Shown piece by piece: positions 1 through 5,545 of a stretch of DNA of 6,324 nt. The notes below the pieces were generated by a model, which searched no databases, was not told the origin of the DNA, and worked only from the letters and a program-made list of their open reading frames with translations. The first letter of the stretch is position 1; the number at the start of each line of letters is the position of its first letter. The DNA is from Candidatus Competibacteraceae bacterium (GTDB lineage Bacteria; Pseudomonadota; Gammaproteobacteria; Competibacterales; Competibacteraceae): positions 1 to 6,324 of the forward strand of contig SKOM01000116.1 of the NCBI GenBank assembly GCA_007120095.1. The letters are read 5' to 3'. Position numbers and translations under genes: made by a program.

Positions 1-476
1 ATCGGTGCCTGGCTGCGGGCAAGTTTGCGGATCACTTGGCGCACCCGATTCATGGTGTCAGAACGGCCGATAAGTAGGGGTTTTTTGCGCTCATCGTATT
101 TGGGTCGTTCTGACACTTTCAGCGCTGTCTTGACCAGTTTGCGCAGTACATCGATTTCAAAAGGTTTAGCGACAAAGTCAAAGGCCCCTAGCTTTAGCGC
201 CTCGACTGCGCTTTCGATGTTGCCATGGGCGGTGATCACCGCAACCGGAAGCGTCGGATGATGGCGCTGGATATAGCCGACCAGCTCTAAGCCGTTGCCA
301 TCGGGCAGTTTCATATCAGCGATGCACAGACTATAGGGGTGCTGCTCGAGCAGGGCATAAGCCTGTGCCAGAGTTTCTGCACTATGGCAGCGTATGCCAA
401 GCGGTATCAGCGTCATTTCGATGAGTTCACGGATATCCGCTTCATCGTCAAGAATCAATGCGTTATGCGGAGCCAT
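1..476 (-). CDS. pilR: PilR, sigma-54-dependent type IV pilus response regulator (N-terminal part, 3' end outside window)
   Basis: The minus strand from the ATG at 476-474 reads open to the left edge, giving 158 residues of a response regulator. The receiver domain fills residues 1-120: acidic pair D10/D11, phospho-acceptor D54 in CIADMKLPDG, T82 in ITAHG, and K104 in FVAKPF, all in the canonical places. After a linker (about 121-135), LIGRSDTMNRVRQVIRKLA is the start of the AAA+ sigma-54 activation domain; Walker A, GAFTGA and the DNA-binding HTH lie beyond the edge and are not seen. The start is 5 bases after the pilS stop with no clear Shine-Dalgarno, suggesting translational coupling. By family knowledge PilR, phosphorylated by PilS, activates pilA transcription with RpoN. 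The identity rests on the partner kinase being PilS and on gene order; the receiver alone would fit other NtrC-family regulators. Confidence 0.9.
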   Translation of the reverse strand, partial: MAPHNALILDDEADIRELIEMTLIPLGIRCHSAETLAQAYALLEQHPYSLCIADMKLPDGNGLELVGYIQRHHPTLPVAVITAHGNIESAVEALKLGAFDFVAKPFEIDVLRKLVKTALKVSERPKYDERKKPLLIGRSDTMNRVRQVIRKLARSQAP

Positions 477-481
477 AGCGG

Positions 482-2212
482 TTAATCATTCAACTGTTCA
501 GTGACATTCAATATCTGTGAGCGAGCGTTGCGGTGGCTGCCAAACAGAACTCGGAAGCAACTGCCGCCCCCAGCGGCGTTCAGGTATTGCAATTGACTGC
601 GGTTAGCTTCACAAATTTCTCTTGAGATATATAAGCCCAAACCATTGCCGCGAGTCTTGCTGGTGAAAAAAGGCTCGAATATTCTACCCTGATCAGCTTG
701 TGGAATTCCCGGCCCGGCGTCAATGATATCCAGCAGCGGCCGTTGGCGTTGACCGTCAAAACCCGCCTGTAATGTGATCTGCGGTTGTGTATCTGGATGC
801 GCACCATGCGTACAGGCATTGCCGACCAGGTTCCATACTATTTGATGCAGGTGTCCACTGTCGAATAATACGCGCAGTTCTTTGGGTTGGACACGCACTT
901 CGATATGCGGCAGTTCACCCTGATAACCACGCAAAAATTCGTTGCAGAAATTCTCCAACCATGGACGCAGTTGAATGTCCTGTAGCTCTGCTCGTTCGCG
1001 CCGAGATAAATCAAGGACATTAGTAATGATATTGCTGGCGCGTTTGGCGTTGTTATGGATGATTTGCGCCAAACGCTTGTCGCTGTCGCCAGCGGTGGGC
1101 GATTCATCGAGCAATTGTGAGGCGTGGCTGATCGAAGACAATGGGTTGCGAATTTCGTGGGCAATGCTGGCGGTCAGTCGCCCCAGCGCAACCAATTTAA
1201 TTCGCTGAACGCGCTGTGCAACCTGGTTGCTGTCCTCCAGTACAATCAAAGTGTCGCCAGGTTTTTGTGAGTCCTCTTCGCCTAAATAACTAAAATAGGG
1301 TGTGGTTTCCGGCAAGTGATCGGCTGGGCGGAAAGGGTAGGTATCATTGAGTCCAGTATGCAACCACTGTTTCCAGCGTTGGCTGAGCGCCGGCGAGAGC
1401 ATGCCCAGAAGTGGACGTTCATCGTCGGGCGCATTATGGCAATTGAGTTGTTCCCGCGCTGTGGAATTGAGCAAGCGGACCCTGGCCAAGCGGTCGACCA
1501 CAATCACTCCGGATTGCAGGTGTTGCACGATGGCCTGATTGACCCGAGCTAAATCCAGTAGCTCGTGAGCGTGTTGTTGCGCCAGGCGCTCGCTGTGTCG
1601 CCCCCGTTCTGCAATGCTATACGTGACTAACATTACAATAAAAATTGCGGCGGTATAGCTGGAGATTTGCGCGATGCTGTTGCCGTGCTGGCTTAGATCA
1701 AATGCCGCAAGCAGAGCGTGAGTGGATTCGGCGTTCAGCCACAGCGGGTGCAGCCACAACAGCACAACAGTCAAGCTGGCCAGTACTGCAGTAATGAAGG
1801 TGGAAACCAAGGGCAACATGATAGCAGCGGCAGCCATGGTGACCACCAGCAGCACGAGCAGTGTACTGCCCAGGCCGCCTGAGGCGTGAATCAGCAAGCC
1901 AAATATGATAAGATCGACCACGGTTTGCAGGTGAACTTGTACGTAAAAACTCGGAAAGCGAACCAGGCTGGTGATCAGAGCCACGACGACCAAGCCGAGA
2001 TAAACCAACAAAGTGCTTATAAACAGTTTGTTATCGGTGATTGATAACACCCGCACACCCTCATCTAAGGTGACGATTAACAGCAACAGTGCGATCAATG
2101 CTAGGCGATAGTAATTAAACGCGCGGAATACGATCCAGTGGCGGCGCCGATCAATAGCGCTACCGGGTATAATGTGATCAAACGGATTGCTTAGTCGGTT
2201 AGTGTTGCCCAT
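482..2212 (-). CDS. pilS: PilS, membrane sensor histidine kinase of the PilS-PilR system
   Basis: A 576-residue histidine kinase in the cytoplasmic membrane, partner of PilR in control of type IV pilin expression. About six hydrophobic segments occupy residues 37-200 (roughly 37-49, 63-82, 98-114, 116-133, 136-154, 185-200), after a polar N-terminus of about 30 residues, which is the PilS topology. A PAS-like linker follows (about 222-330, including SGVIVVD at 234-240). The dimerisation domain has phospho-acceptor H352 in IAHEIRNPLSS. The ATPase domain shows the N box NLVGNACTHG (461-470), DAGPGIP (498-504), IFEPFFTSK (511-519) and the glycine box GNGLGLYISREICEAN (522-537); this last form is typical of PilS. 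All residues needed for activity appear present. The ATG lies 7 bases after the stop of the small upstream gene, and pilR follows after 5 bases, so the three genes form one operon. No Shine-Dalgarno is evident. Confidence 0.94.
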   Translation of the reverse strand: MGNTNRLSNPFDHIIPGSAIDRRRHWIVFRAFNYYRLALIALLLLIVTLDEGVRVLSITDNKLFISTLLVYLGLVVVALITSLVRFPSFYVQVHLQTVVDLIIFGLLIHASGGLGSTLLVLLVVTMAAAAIMLPLVSTFITAVLASLTVVLLWLHPLWLNAESTHALLAAFDLSQHGNSIAQISSYTAAIFIVMLVTYSIAERGRHSERLAQQHAHELLDLARVNQAIVQHLQSGVIVVDRLARVRLLNSTAREQLNCHNAPDDERPLLGMLSPALSQRWKQWLHTGLNDTYPFRPADHLPETTPYFSYLGEEDSQKPGDTLIVLEDSNQVAQRVQRIKLVALGRLTASIAHEIRNPLSSISHASQLLDESPTAGDSDKRLAQIIHNNAKRASNIITNVLDLSRRERAELQDIQLRPWLENFCNEFLRGYQGELPHIEVRVQPKELRVLFDSGHLHQIVWNLVGNACTHGAHPDTQPQITLQAGFDGQRQRPLLDIIDAGPGIPQADQGRIFEPFFTSKTRGNGLGLYISREICEANRSQLQYLNAAGGGSCFRVLFGSHRNARSQILNVTEQLND

Positions 2213-2219
2213 AGACGAT

Positions 2220-2435
2220 TTAGTCCTTGCTCAGCGGGCAGTTCGGGTGGTCGCAGGCGGTCGTCGATGGGGTACGCGGGAGGTAAAGTTCACACCGGGG
2301 GCAGCGTACCGTATTTTGATAGGCGACAGTTGCTAGGCGCGAGCGTCGTGTCTGCAAGCGGTGCTTGACGCGGTAAAACCCCCACACCAAGGCGATCACC
2401 AGCAGGGTGACTAGAAGCTGACGGAAACTGATCAT
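2220..2435 (-). CDS. Small membrane-anchored PP0621-like protein with paired cysteines
   Basis: A 71-residue protein with one N-terminal hydrophobic segment (about residues 7-20), a basic stretch (KHRLQTRRSR, 24-33), and a short C-terminal domain with four cysteines: C45 and C48 in CPRC, then C61 and C66. The cysteine spacing and the sequence RCPRCELYLPR resemble the PP0621 family (membrane segment, basic linker, then a xRCxxCxxxxP motif), which I recall being found just upstream of pilS in pseudomonads. The four cysteines could bind one zinc, but that is inference. It is first in the operon with pilS and pilR, with a 7-base gap to pilS. The ATG at 2435 has no obvious Shine-Dalgarno, but it is followed directly by the hydrophobic segment, which supports it. 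Its function is unknown; position suggests a link to pilus signalling, not more than that. Confidence 0.8.
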   Translation of the reverse strand: MISFRQLLVTLLVIALVWGFYRVKHRLQTRRSRLATVAYQNTVRCPRCELYLPRTPSTTACDHPNCPLSKD

Positions 2436-2466
2436 GGATGAGTCGCTACAGGACGATAATGAGCGA

Positions 2467-2528
2467 TTACTATAGCGAATTTGCGACTTGTTTGCGCGGA
2501 TTGCTGATCATGGCTCTGTTACTATAGC
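2467..2528. repeat. Pair of 10-base direct repeats TTACTATAGC
   Basis: TTACTATAGC occurs exactly at 2467-2476 and again at 2519-2528, 52 bases apart, both inside the intergenic region between the pilSR operon and sucC. Each copy contains a -10-like hexamer (TATAGT on the minus strand, TATAGC on the plus strand). The match is direct; any regulatory role is inference. Confidence 0.4.
2469..2474 (-). promoter_or_regulatory. Candidate -10 element for the PP0621-like/pilS/pilR operon
   Basis: Read on the minus strand, 2474-2469 is TATAGT, five of six matches to TATAAT, about 34 bases before the start codon of the first gene. No convincing -35 hexamer is present 16-18 bases upstream (the sequence there is GC-rich), so this is a weak prediction. 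Confidence 0.22.
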
Positions 2529-2544
2529 TCACTATACTTATAAG
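2501..2544 (+). promoter_or_regulatory. Candidate sigma-70 promoter region for sucCD
   Basis: The AT-rich stretch just before sucC holds three overlapping -10-like hexamers: TATAGC (2523-2528, with TTGCTG at 2501-2506 and a 16-base spacer), TATACT (2533-2538) and TATAAG (2539-2544). The last two each match the consensus at five of six positions but have poor -35 partners. Which, if any, is used cannot be decided from sequence; the cluster supports a promoter here, which is expected because the upstream gene is divergent. Confidence 0.35.
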
Positions 2545-2558
2545 CGTAACTCACAGCA

Positions 2559-2565
2559 AAGGTGA
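2559..2565 (+). promoter_or_regulatory. Ribosome binding site of sucC
   Basis: AAGGTGA lies 6 bases before the ATG at 2572 and fixes that start. It is one of only two clear Shine-Dalgarno sequences in the window; the other is at sucD. Confidence 0.75.
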
Positions 2566-2571
2566 TGATTC

Positions 2572-3732
2572 ATGAATCTACACGAGTATCAGGCTAAAGC
2601 CTTGTTTCGGGCTTTCGGTGTCGATGTGCCGCGCGGTAAAACGGCGACAACGGCCGATGAGGCGGTCGCCGTAGCACGGGAACTGGGCGGTTCGATTTGG
2701 GTGGTCAAGGCTCAAGTCCACGCTGGGGGCCGGGGTAAAGCCGGGGGAGTAAAAATCGCTAAAAACCTGGATGAGGTCAAATCGTTTGCCCAACAGATGC
2801 TGGGTTCGGAATTAAAAACCCTGCAAACCGGTAATCGGGGTTTGCCTATTCATACCGTGTTGATTGAAGAAGGACTGGATATTGTCAACGAACTGTATCT
2901 CAGCGCCTTGATTGATCGTGGCAGTCAGCGGATTATGTTTATGGGTTCCAGTGAAGGCGGCATGAACATTGAGGAAGTCGCTGCGAACACGCCTGAAAAA
3001 ATCATCACTATTAAGATCGATCCCGCTGCCGGCTTACAGCCCTATCAATGTCGGCAAATGGGTTTTGGCATGGGTTTGGCTCTGCCGGAAATCAAACAAC
3101 TGACTCAGGCCATGCAAGGTTTTTATGCCATGTTTACGGCTAAAGACGCCAGTTTGCTGGAAATCAACCCATTGATTGTCACCGGCGACGGTCGGGTACT
3201 GGCGCTGGATGGTAAGGTCAACCTCGATGATAATGCCTTATACCGTCATCCCGATTTAGCCCAGTTACGGGATGAGACTCAAGAAGATGCCCGCGAGAAT
3301 GAAGCCCATCAATATGATCTCAACTATGTCGCCCTGGATGGCAATATCGGCTGTATGGTCAACGGAGCCGGTCTGGCGATGGCGACTATGGACGTGATTA
3401 AGCTGCATGGGGGTGAGCCGGCCAATTTCCTCGATGTGGGTGGCGGCGCAACCGCCGAACGCGTGGCGCAAGCGTTTAAACTGATTCTTTCCAGCACTTC
3501 AGTCAAGGCTATTTTGGTCAACATCTTCGGCGGTATTGTCCGCTGTGATCTCATCGCCCAAGGCATTATTGCTGCCGTCAAGGAAGTGGGTTTGTCCATC
3601 CCCGTGGTGGTGCGTCTGCAGGGCACCAATGTGGAAATCGGTCGGCAGTTACTGGCCGAATCGGGCATGAATATTATTACTGCGGGTGATCTGACGGATG
3701 CGGCCAAGCAAGTCGTCGCGGCTGCCCGCTAA
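2572..3732 (+). CDS. sucC: Succinyl-CoA synthetase (ADP-forming) beta subunit
   Basis: Beta subunit of succinyl-CoA synthetase, which couples cleavage of succinyl-CoA to ATP (or GTP) formation in the TCA cycle, as an alpha-beta enzyme with SucD in the cytoplasm. The protein has 386 residues, close to the 388 of E. coli, and starts MNLHEYQAKALF as that family does. The ATP-grasp nucleotide domain covers about residues 1-240, with WVVKAQVHAGGRGKAGGVK (43-61) forming the nucleotide-binding region and E197, N199 and D213 (in LLEINP and ALDGK) at the E. coli Mg/catalytic positions. The C-terminal ligase domain carries NGAGLAMATMD, GGEPANFLDVGGGA and VNIFGGIVRCD. Pro20 matches the E. coli enzyme. 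The sequence follows SucC (for example NIFGGIVRCD) rather than malate thiokinase MtkA (NIFAGINRCD). First gene of an operon with sucD, 21 bases downstream; no sucAB is adjacent. Confidence 0.97.
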   Translation: MNLHEYQAKALFRAFGVDVPRGKTATTADEAVAVARELGGSIWVVKAQVHAGGRGKAGGVKIAKNLDEVKSFAQQMLGSELKTLQTGNRGLPIHTVLIEEGLDIVNELYLSALIDRGSQRIMFMGSSEGGMNIEEVAANTPEKIITIKIDPAAGLQPYQCRQMGFGMGLALPEIKQLTQAMQGFYAMFTAKDASLLEINPLIVTGDGRVLALDGKVNLDDNALYRHPDLAQLRDETQEDARENEAHQYDLNYVALDGNIGCMVNGAGLAMATMDVIKLHGGEPANFLDVGGGATAERVAQAFKLILSSTSVKAILVNIFGGIVRCDLIAQGIIAAVKEVGLSIPVVVRLQGTNVEIGRQLLAESGMNIITAGDLTDAAKQVVAAAR

Positions 3733-3737
3733 ACTTT

Positions 3738-3744
3738 GGGAGAG
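3738..3744 (+). promoter_or_regulatory. Ribosome binding site of sucD, decides its start
   Basis: GGGAGAG ends 9 bases before the ATG at 3754. An in-frame TTG at 3736 would give a six-residue extension, but it overlaps this Shine-Dalgarno, and MSILIGKDTKVICQGFTG aligns with the start of E. coli SucD, so 3754 is the start. Confidence 0.75.
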
Positions 3745-3753
3745 TATGATTCA

Positions 3754-4626
3754 ATGAGTATTTTGATTGGTAAAGACACCAAAGTCATCTGTCAGGGCTT
3801 CACCGGCCGCCAAGGCACCTTCCATTCCGAACAGGCCATCGCCTACGGTACCCAGCTCGTCGGTGGGGTCAGCCCCGGCAAAGGCGGCACCACTCATCTT
3901 GATCGTCCAGTGTTCAATACCTGCCATGACGCCGTGCGCGAGGCCGGTGCCAATGCCAGCATGATTTATGTGCCGGCTGGTTTTGCTGCCGATGCCATTT
4001 TAGAAGCCGCCGATGCGGGGATTAAAGTCATCGCCTGCATTACTGAAGGTATTCCCGTACAGGACATGCTCAAAGTTAAAGCGGCTTTGGCGGGCAGTGA
4101 TGTGCGGTTAATCGGCCCCAACTGCCCAGGGGTGATTACCCCCGGTGAATGCAAAATGGGGATTATGCCGGGACATATCCATAAGCCAGGCGTGATCGGC
4201 ATCGTGTCACGATCCGGCACACTGACCTATGAGGCCGTCGATCAGACGACCCGTATCGGATTGGGGCAGAGCACCTGCATTGGTATCGGTGGTGATCCTA
4301 TTCATGGCATGAATTTCATCGATGCCTTGGCCTTATTCGAGGCAGATCGTCAGACCAAAGGCATCGTCATGGTCGGTGAGATTGGTGGCAGTGCTGAAGA
4401 AGAAGCCGCCGAGTTCATCCAGTCCAATGTCAAAAAACCGGTGGTGGCTTACATCGCTGGGGTAACGGCTCCAGCGGGCAAACGCATGGGGCATGCCGGT
4501 GCGATTATCGCCGGTGGTAAGGGCACGGCGAAAGATAAATTCGCTGCCTTGGAAGCCGCTGATGTGGCCACTGTGCGTTCCCCCGCCGACATCGGTGCCC
4601 GGATGCAGGGGCTGTTTTCGGGCTAG
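3754..4626 (+). CDS. sucD: Succinyl-CoA synthetase (ADP-forming) alpha subunit
   Basis: Alpha subunit of succinyl-CoA synthetase; it binds CoA and carries the histidine that is phosphorylated during catalysis. Starting at 3754 it has 290 residues, against 289 in E. coli. The N-terminal CoA-binding Rossmann domain (about 1-125) includes CQGFTGRQGT (13-22) and GGVSPGKGGTTH (37-48). The ligase domain includes IGPNCPGVITPGECKMGI (120-137), VSRSGTLTYEA (151-161), GEIGGSAEEEA with E209, and the active-site H247 in KRMGHAGAIIAGG; with Met counted, E209 and H247 coincide with the E. coli catalytic residues. The stop is 6 bases from the end of the convergent bamD. Translation is likely coupled to or co-transcribed with sucC, with its own good Shine-Dalgarno. 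No damage or unusual feature is seen. Confidence 0.97.
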   Translation: MSILIGKDTKVICQGFTGRQGTFHSEQAIAYGTQLVGGVSPGKGGTTHLDRPVFNTCHDAVREAGANASMIYVPAGFAADAILEAADAGIKVIACITEGIPVQDMLKVKAALAGSDVRLIGPNCPGVITPGECKMGIMPGHIHKPGVIGIVSRSGTLTYEAVDQTTRIGLGQSTCIGIGGDPIHGMNFIDALALFEADRQTKGIVMVGEIGGSAEEEAAEFIQSNVKKPVVAYIAGVTAPAGKRMGHAGAIIAGGKGTAKDKFAALEAADVATVRSPADIGARMQGLFSG

Positions 4627-4632
4627 TCAGTC

Positions 4633-5475
4633 TTACAGCAGATTATAAATCCGCCCCAGCAGATTGCGGTTTGCTTGGATCGGTGGGGCGGGCTCACCTC
4701 GAAATACTGCTTTGAGTCGAACTAAGTAGTCGGATTCAGGATAATTTCTCTCCAGTACCTGATAACTGTCTTGGGCCAGATCGTGTAACGCCAGATGATG
4801 ATAAGCCTCGGCCATGATGCCGAGGGCATCTTCTGCCGCTGGGGTGGTCTGGTAATTTTCCAAGACATAGCGGCTGCGATTGACCGCTGCCACATAGGAT
4901 TTGCGCTCCAAATAAAACCGGGCGACATTGATTTCATACTCCGCTAAACTGTTGCGTAGGAATATCATCCGCTGATGAGCATCTTCTGCATAGCGGCTGT
5001 CAGGAAAAATTTGCACCAGCTCGGCAAAATCATTGAACGCTTGTTGCGCGGCTTGTGAGTCGGTGCGGCTGGGATCGCTCGGGAGCAAACGCCCGAGAAT
5101 ACCCACATCACGGGAATAATTCGCCAAGCCACGTAAATAATAAGCGTAATCGACTACTGGATGGCGTGGATAAGTCCGAATAAACCGATCGGCTGCGGCA
5201 ATCGCCTGATCAGCTTCACCTGCTCGGTAATGCGAATAAGCGATATCCAGTTGTGCTTGCTGAGCATAGCGACCAAATGGGTAACGCGCTTGCAGCTTTT
5301 CGAAATAATCGATAGCGGTTTCATAATTACCGGAGCGCATCGCATCGCGTCCAGCGGAATGCAGGCGACTCGCTGACCAATCGGCGGTGGGGTCTTCAGG
5401 TGTGGTGGATAACCAGGCACAGCCCGACAGCGATAGCAGGCCGGTCAGCAGGATAATTCGATAGAATAGGGTCAT
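4633..5475 (-). CDS. bamD: BamD (ComL), outer-membrane lipoprotein of the BAM complex
   Basis: Essential lipoprotein that works with BamA to fold beta-barrel proteins into the outer membrane, attached to its periplasmic face. From the ATG at 5475 it has 280 residues. A lipoprotein signal is clear: n-region MTLFYR, hydrophobic segment 7-17, lipobox LSGC with acylated C19. Tetratricopeptide-like repeats fill about 35-245, with the family hallmarks LQARYPFG (61-68), AADRFIRTYPRHPVVDYA (94-111), YYLRGL (112-117), FPDSRYAEDA (157-166) and YLERKSYVAAVNR (188-200). It is longer than E. coli BamD (245) at the C-terminal end, as in pseudomonad ComL. ATG 5487 (4 residues longer) or TTG 5490 are also possible; none has a Shine-Dalgarno, and 5475 was chosen because it puts the arginine in a short n-region. 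It is divergent from rluD and convergent with sucD. Confidence 0.95.
   Translation of the reverse strand: MTLFYRIILLTGLLSLSGCAWLSTTPEDPTADWSASRLHSAGRDAMRSGNYETAIDYFEKLQARYPFGRYAQQAQLDIAYSHYRAGEADQAIAAADRFIRTYPRHPVVDYAYYLRGLANYSRDVGILGRLLPSDPSRTDSQAAQQAFNDFAELVQIFPDSRYAEDAHQRMIFLRNSLAEYEINVARFYLERKSYVAAVNRSRYVLENYQTTPAAEDALGIMAEAYHHLALHDLAQDSYQVLERNYPESDYLVRLKAVFRGEPAPPIQANRNLLGRIYNLL
4651..4691. terminator. Possible stem (8-base arms) at the sucD/bamD convergence
   Basis: CCGCCCCA (4651-4658) is perfectly complementary in inverted orientation to TGGGGCGG (4684-4691), with a 25-base loop, inside the last codons of bamD and 24 bases past the sucD stop. A strongly GC stem here could help end sucCD transcription. 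Against it: the loop is long and no T-run follows on the plus strand; on the minus strand ATTTATAATC follows but precedes the bamD stop. Weak call. Confidence 0.2.
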
Positions 5476-5514
5476 GGTAATAAGCATCAACTGATGAATA
5501 AGGACAATGAGCGC

Positions 5515-5523
5515 TAGTATAGC
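5515..5523 (+). promoter_or_regulatory. Candidate -10 element for rluD
   Basis: TAGTATAGC contains two overlapping -10-like hexamers (TAGTAT and TATAGC). Transcription from either would begin about 10 bases before the first rluD ATG, giving a very short leader. No good -35 hexamer is seen upstream. The site overlaps the candidate bamD -10 on the other strand. Confidence 0.2.
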
Positions 5524-5545
5524 TTTACAGTTCCCTCTATGACCA
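5516..5545 (-). promoter_or_regulatory. Candidate sigma-70 promoter for bamD
   Basis: On the minus strand TGGTCA (5545-5540) and TATACT (5521-5516) are separated by 18 bases, with four and five of six matches to the consensus. Transcription would start about 30 bases before the chosen bamD ATG. The -35 would sit on the first codons of rluD. Confidence 0.35.

Noticed and set aside
25..261. Plus-strand open frame of 78 codons at the left edge
   Set aside because: Antisense to the pilR receiver domain, which has all conserved residues; low-complexity Ser/Arg-rich translation.
787..1552. Open frames on the plus strand inside pilS (787-1023, 975-1208, 1316-1552, 1347-1538)
   Set aside because: They lie opposite the kinase and ATPase domains of pilS, whose motifs are intact; no recognisable domains or ribosome binding sites.
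2441..2488. Inverted repeat AGTCGC ... GCGACT in the pilS/sucC gap
   Set aside because: Only 6-base arms separated by 36 bases; likely chance.
3324..3707. 127-codon minus-strand open frame inside sucC
   Set aside because: Shadow of the highly conserved ligase domain of SucC; the translation has no recognisable features.
3736..3753. TTG start giving SucD six extra residues
   Set aside because: The TTG overlaps the Shine-Dalgarno GGGAGAG of the ATG at 3754, and the family begins at MSIL.
2572..4626. Possibility that the pair is malate thiokinase (mtkAB) of the serine cycle
   Set aside because: The beta subunit has SucC-type wording (NIFGGIVRCD, YVALDGNIGCMVNG) and the alpha subunit is near-identical in plan to E. 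coli SucD; no serine-cycle genes are adjacent.
4636..4665. Direct repeat CAGCAGATT at 4636-4644 and 4657-4665
   Set aside because: It encodes the two Asn-Leu-Leu tripeptides at the end of BamD; explained by coding sequence and chance.
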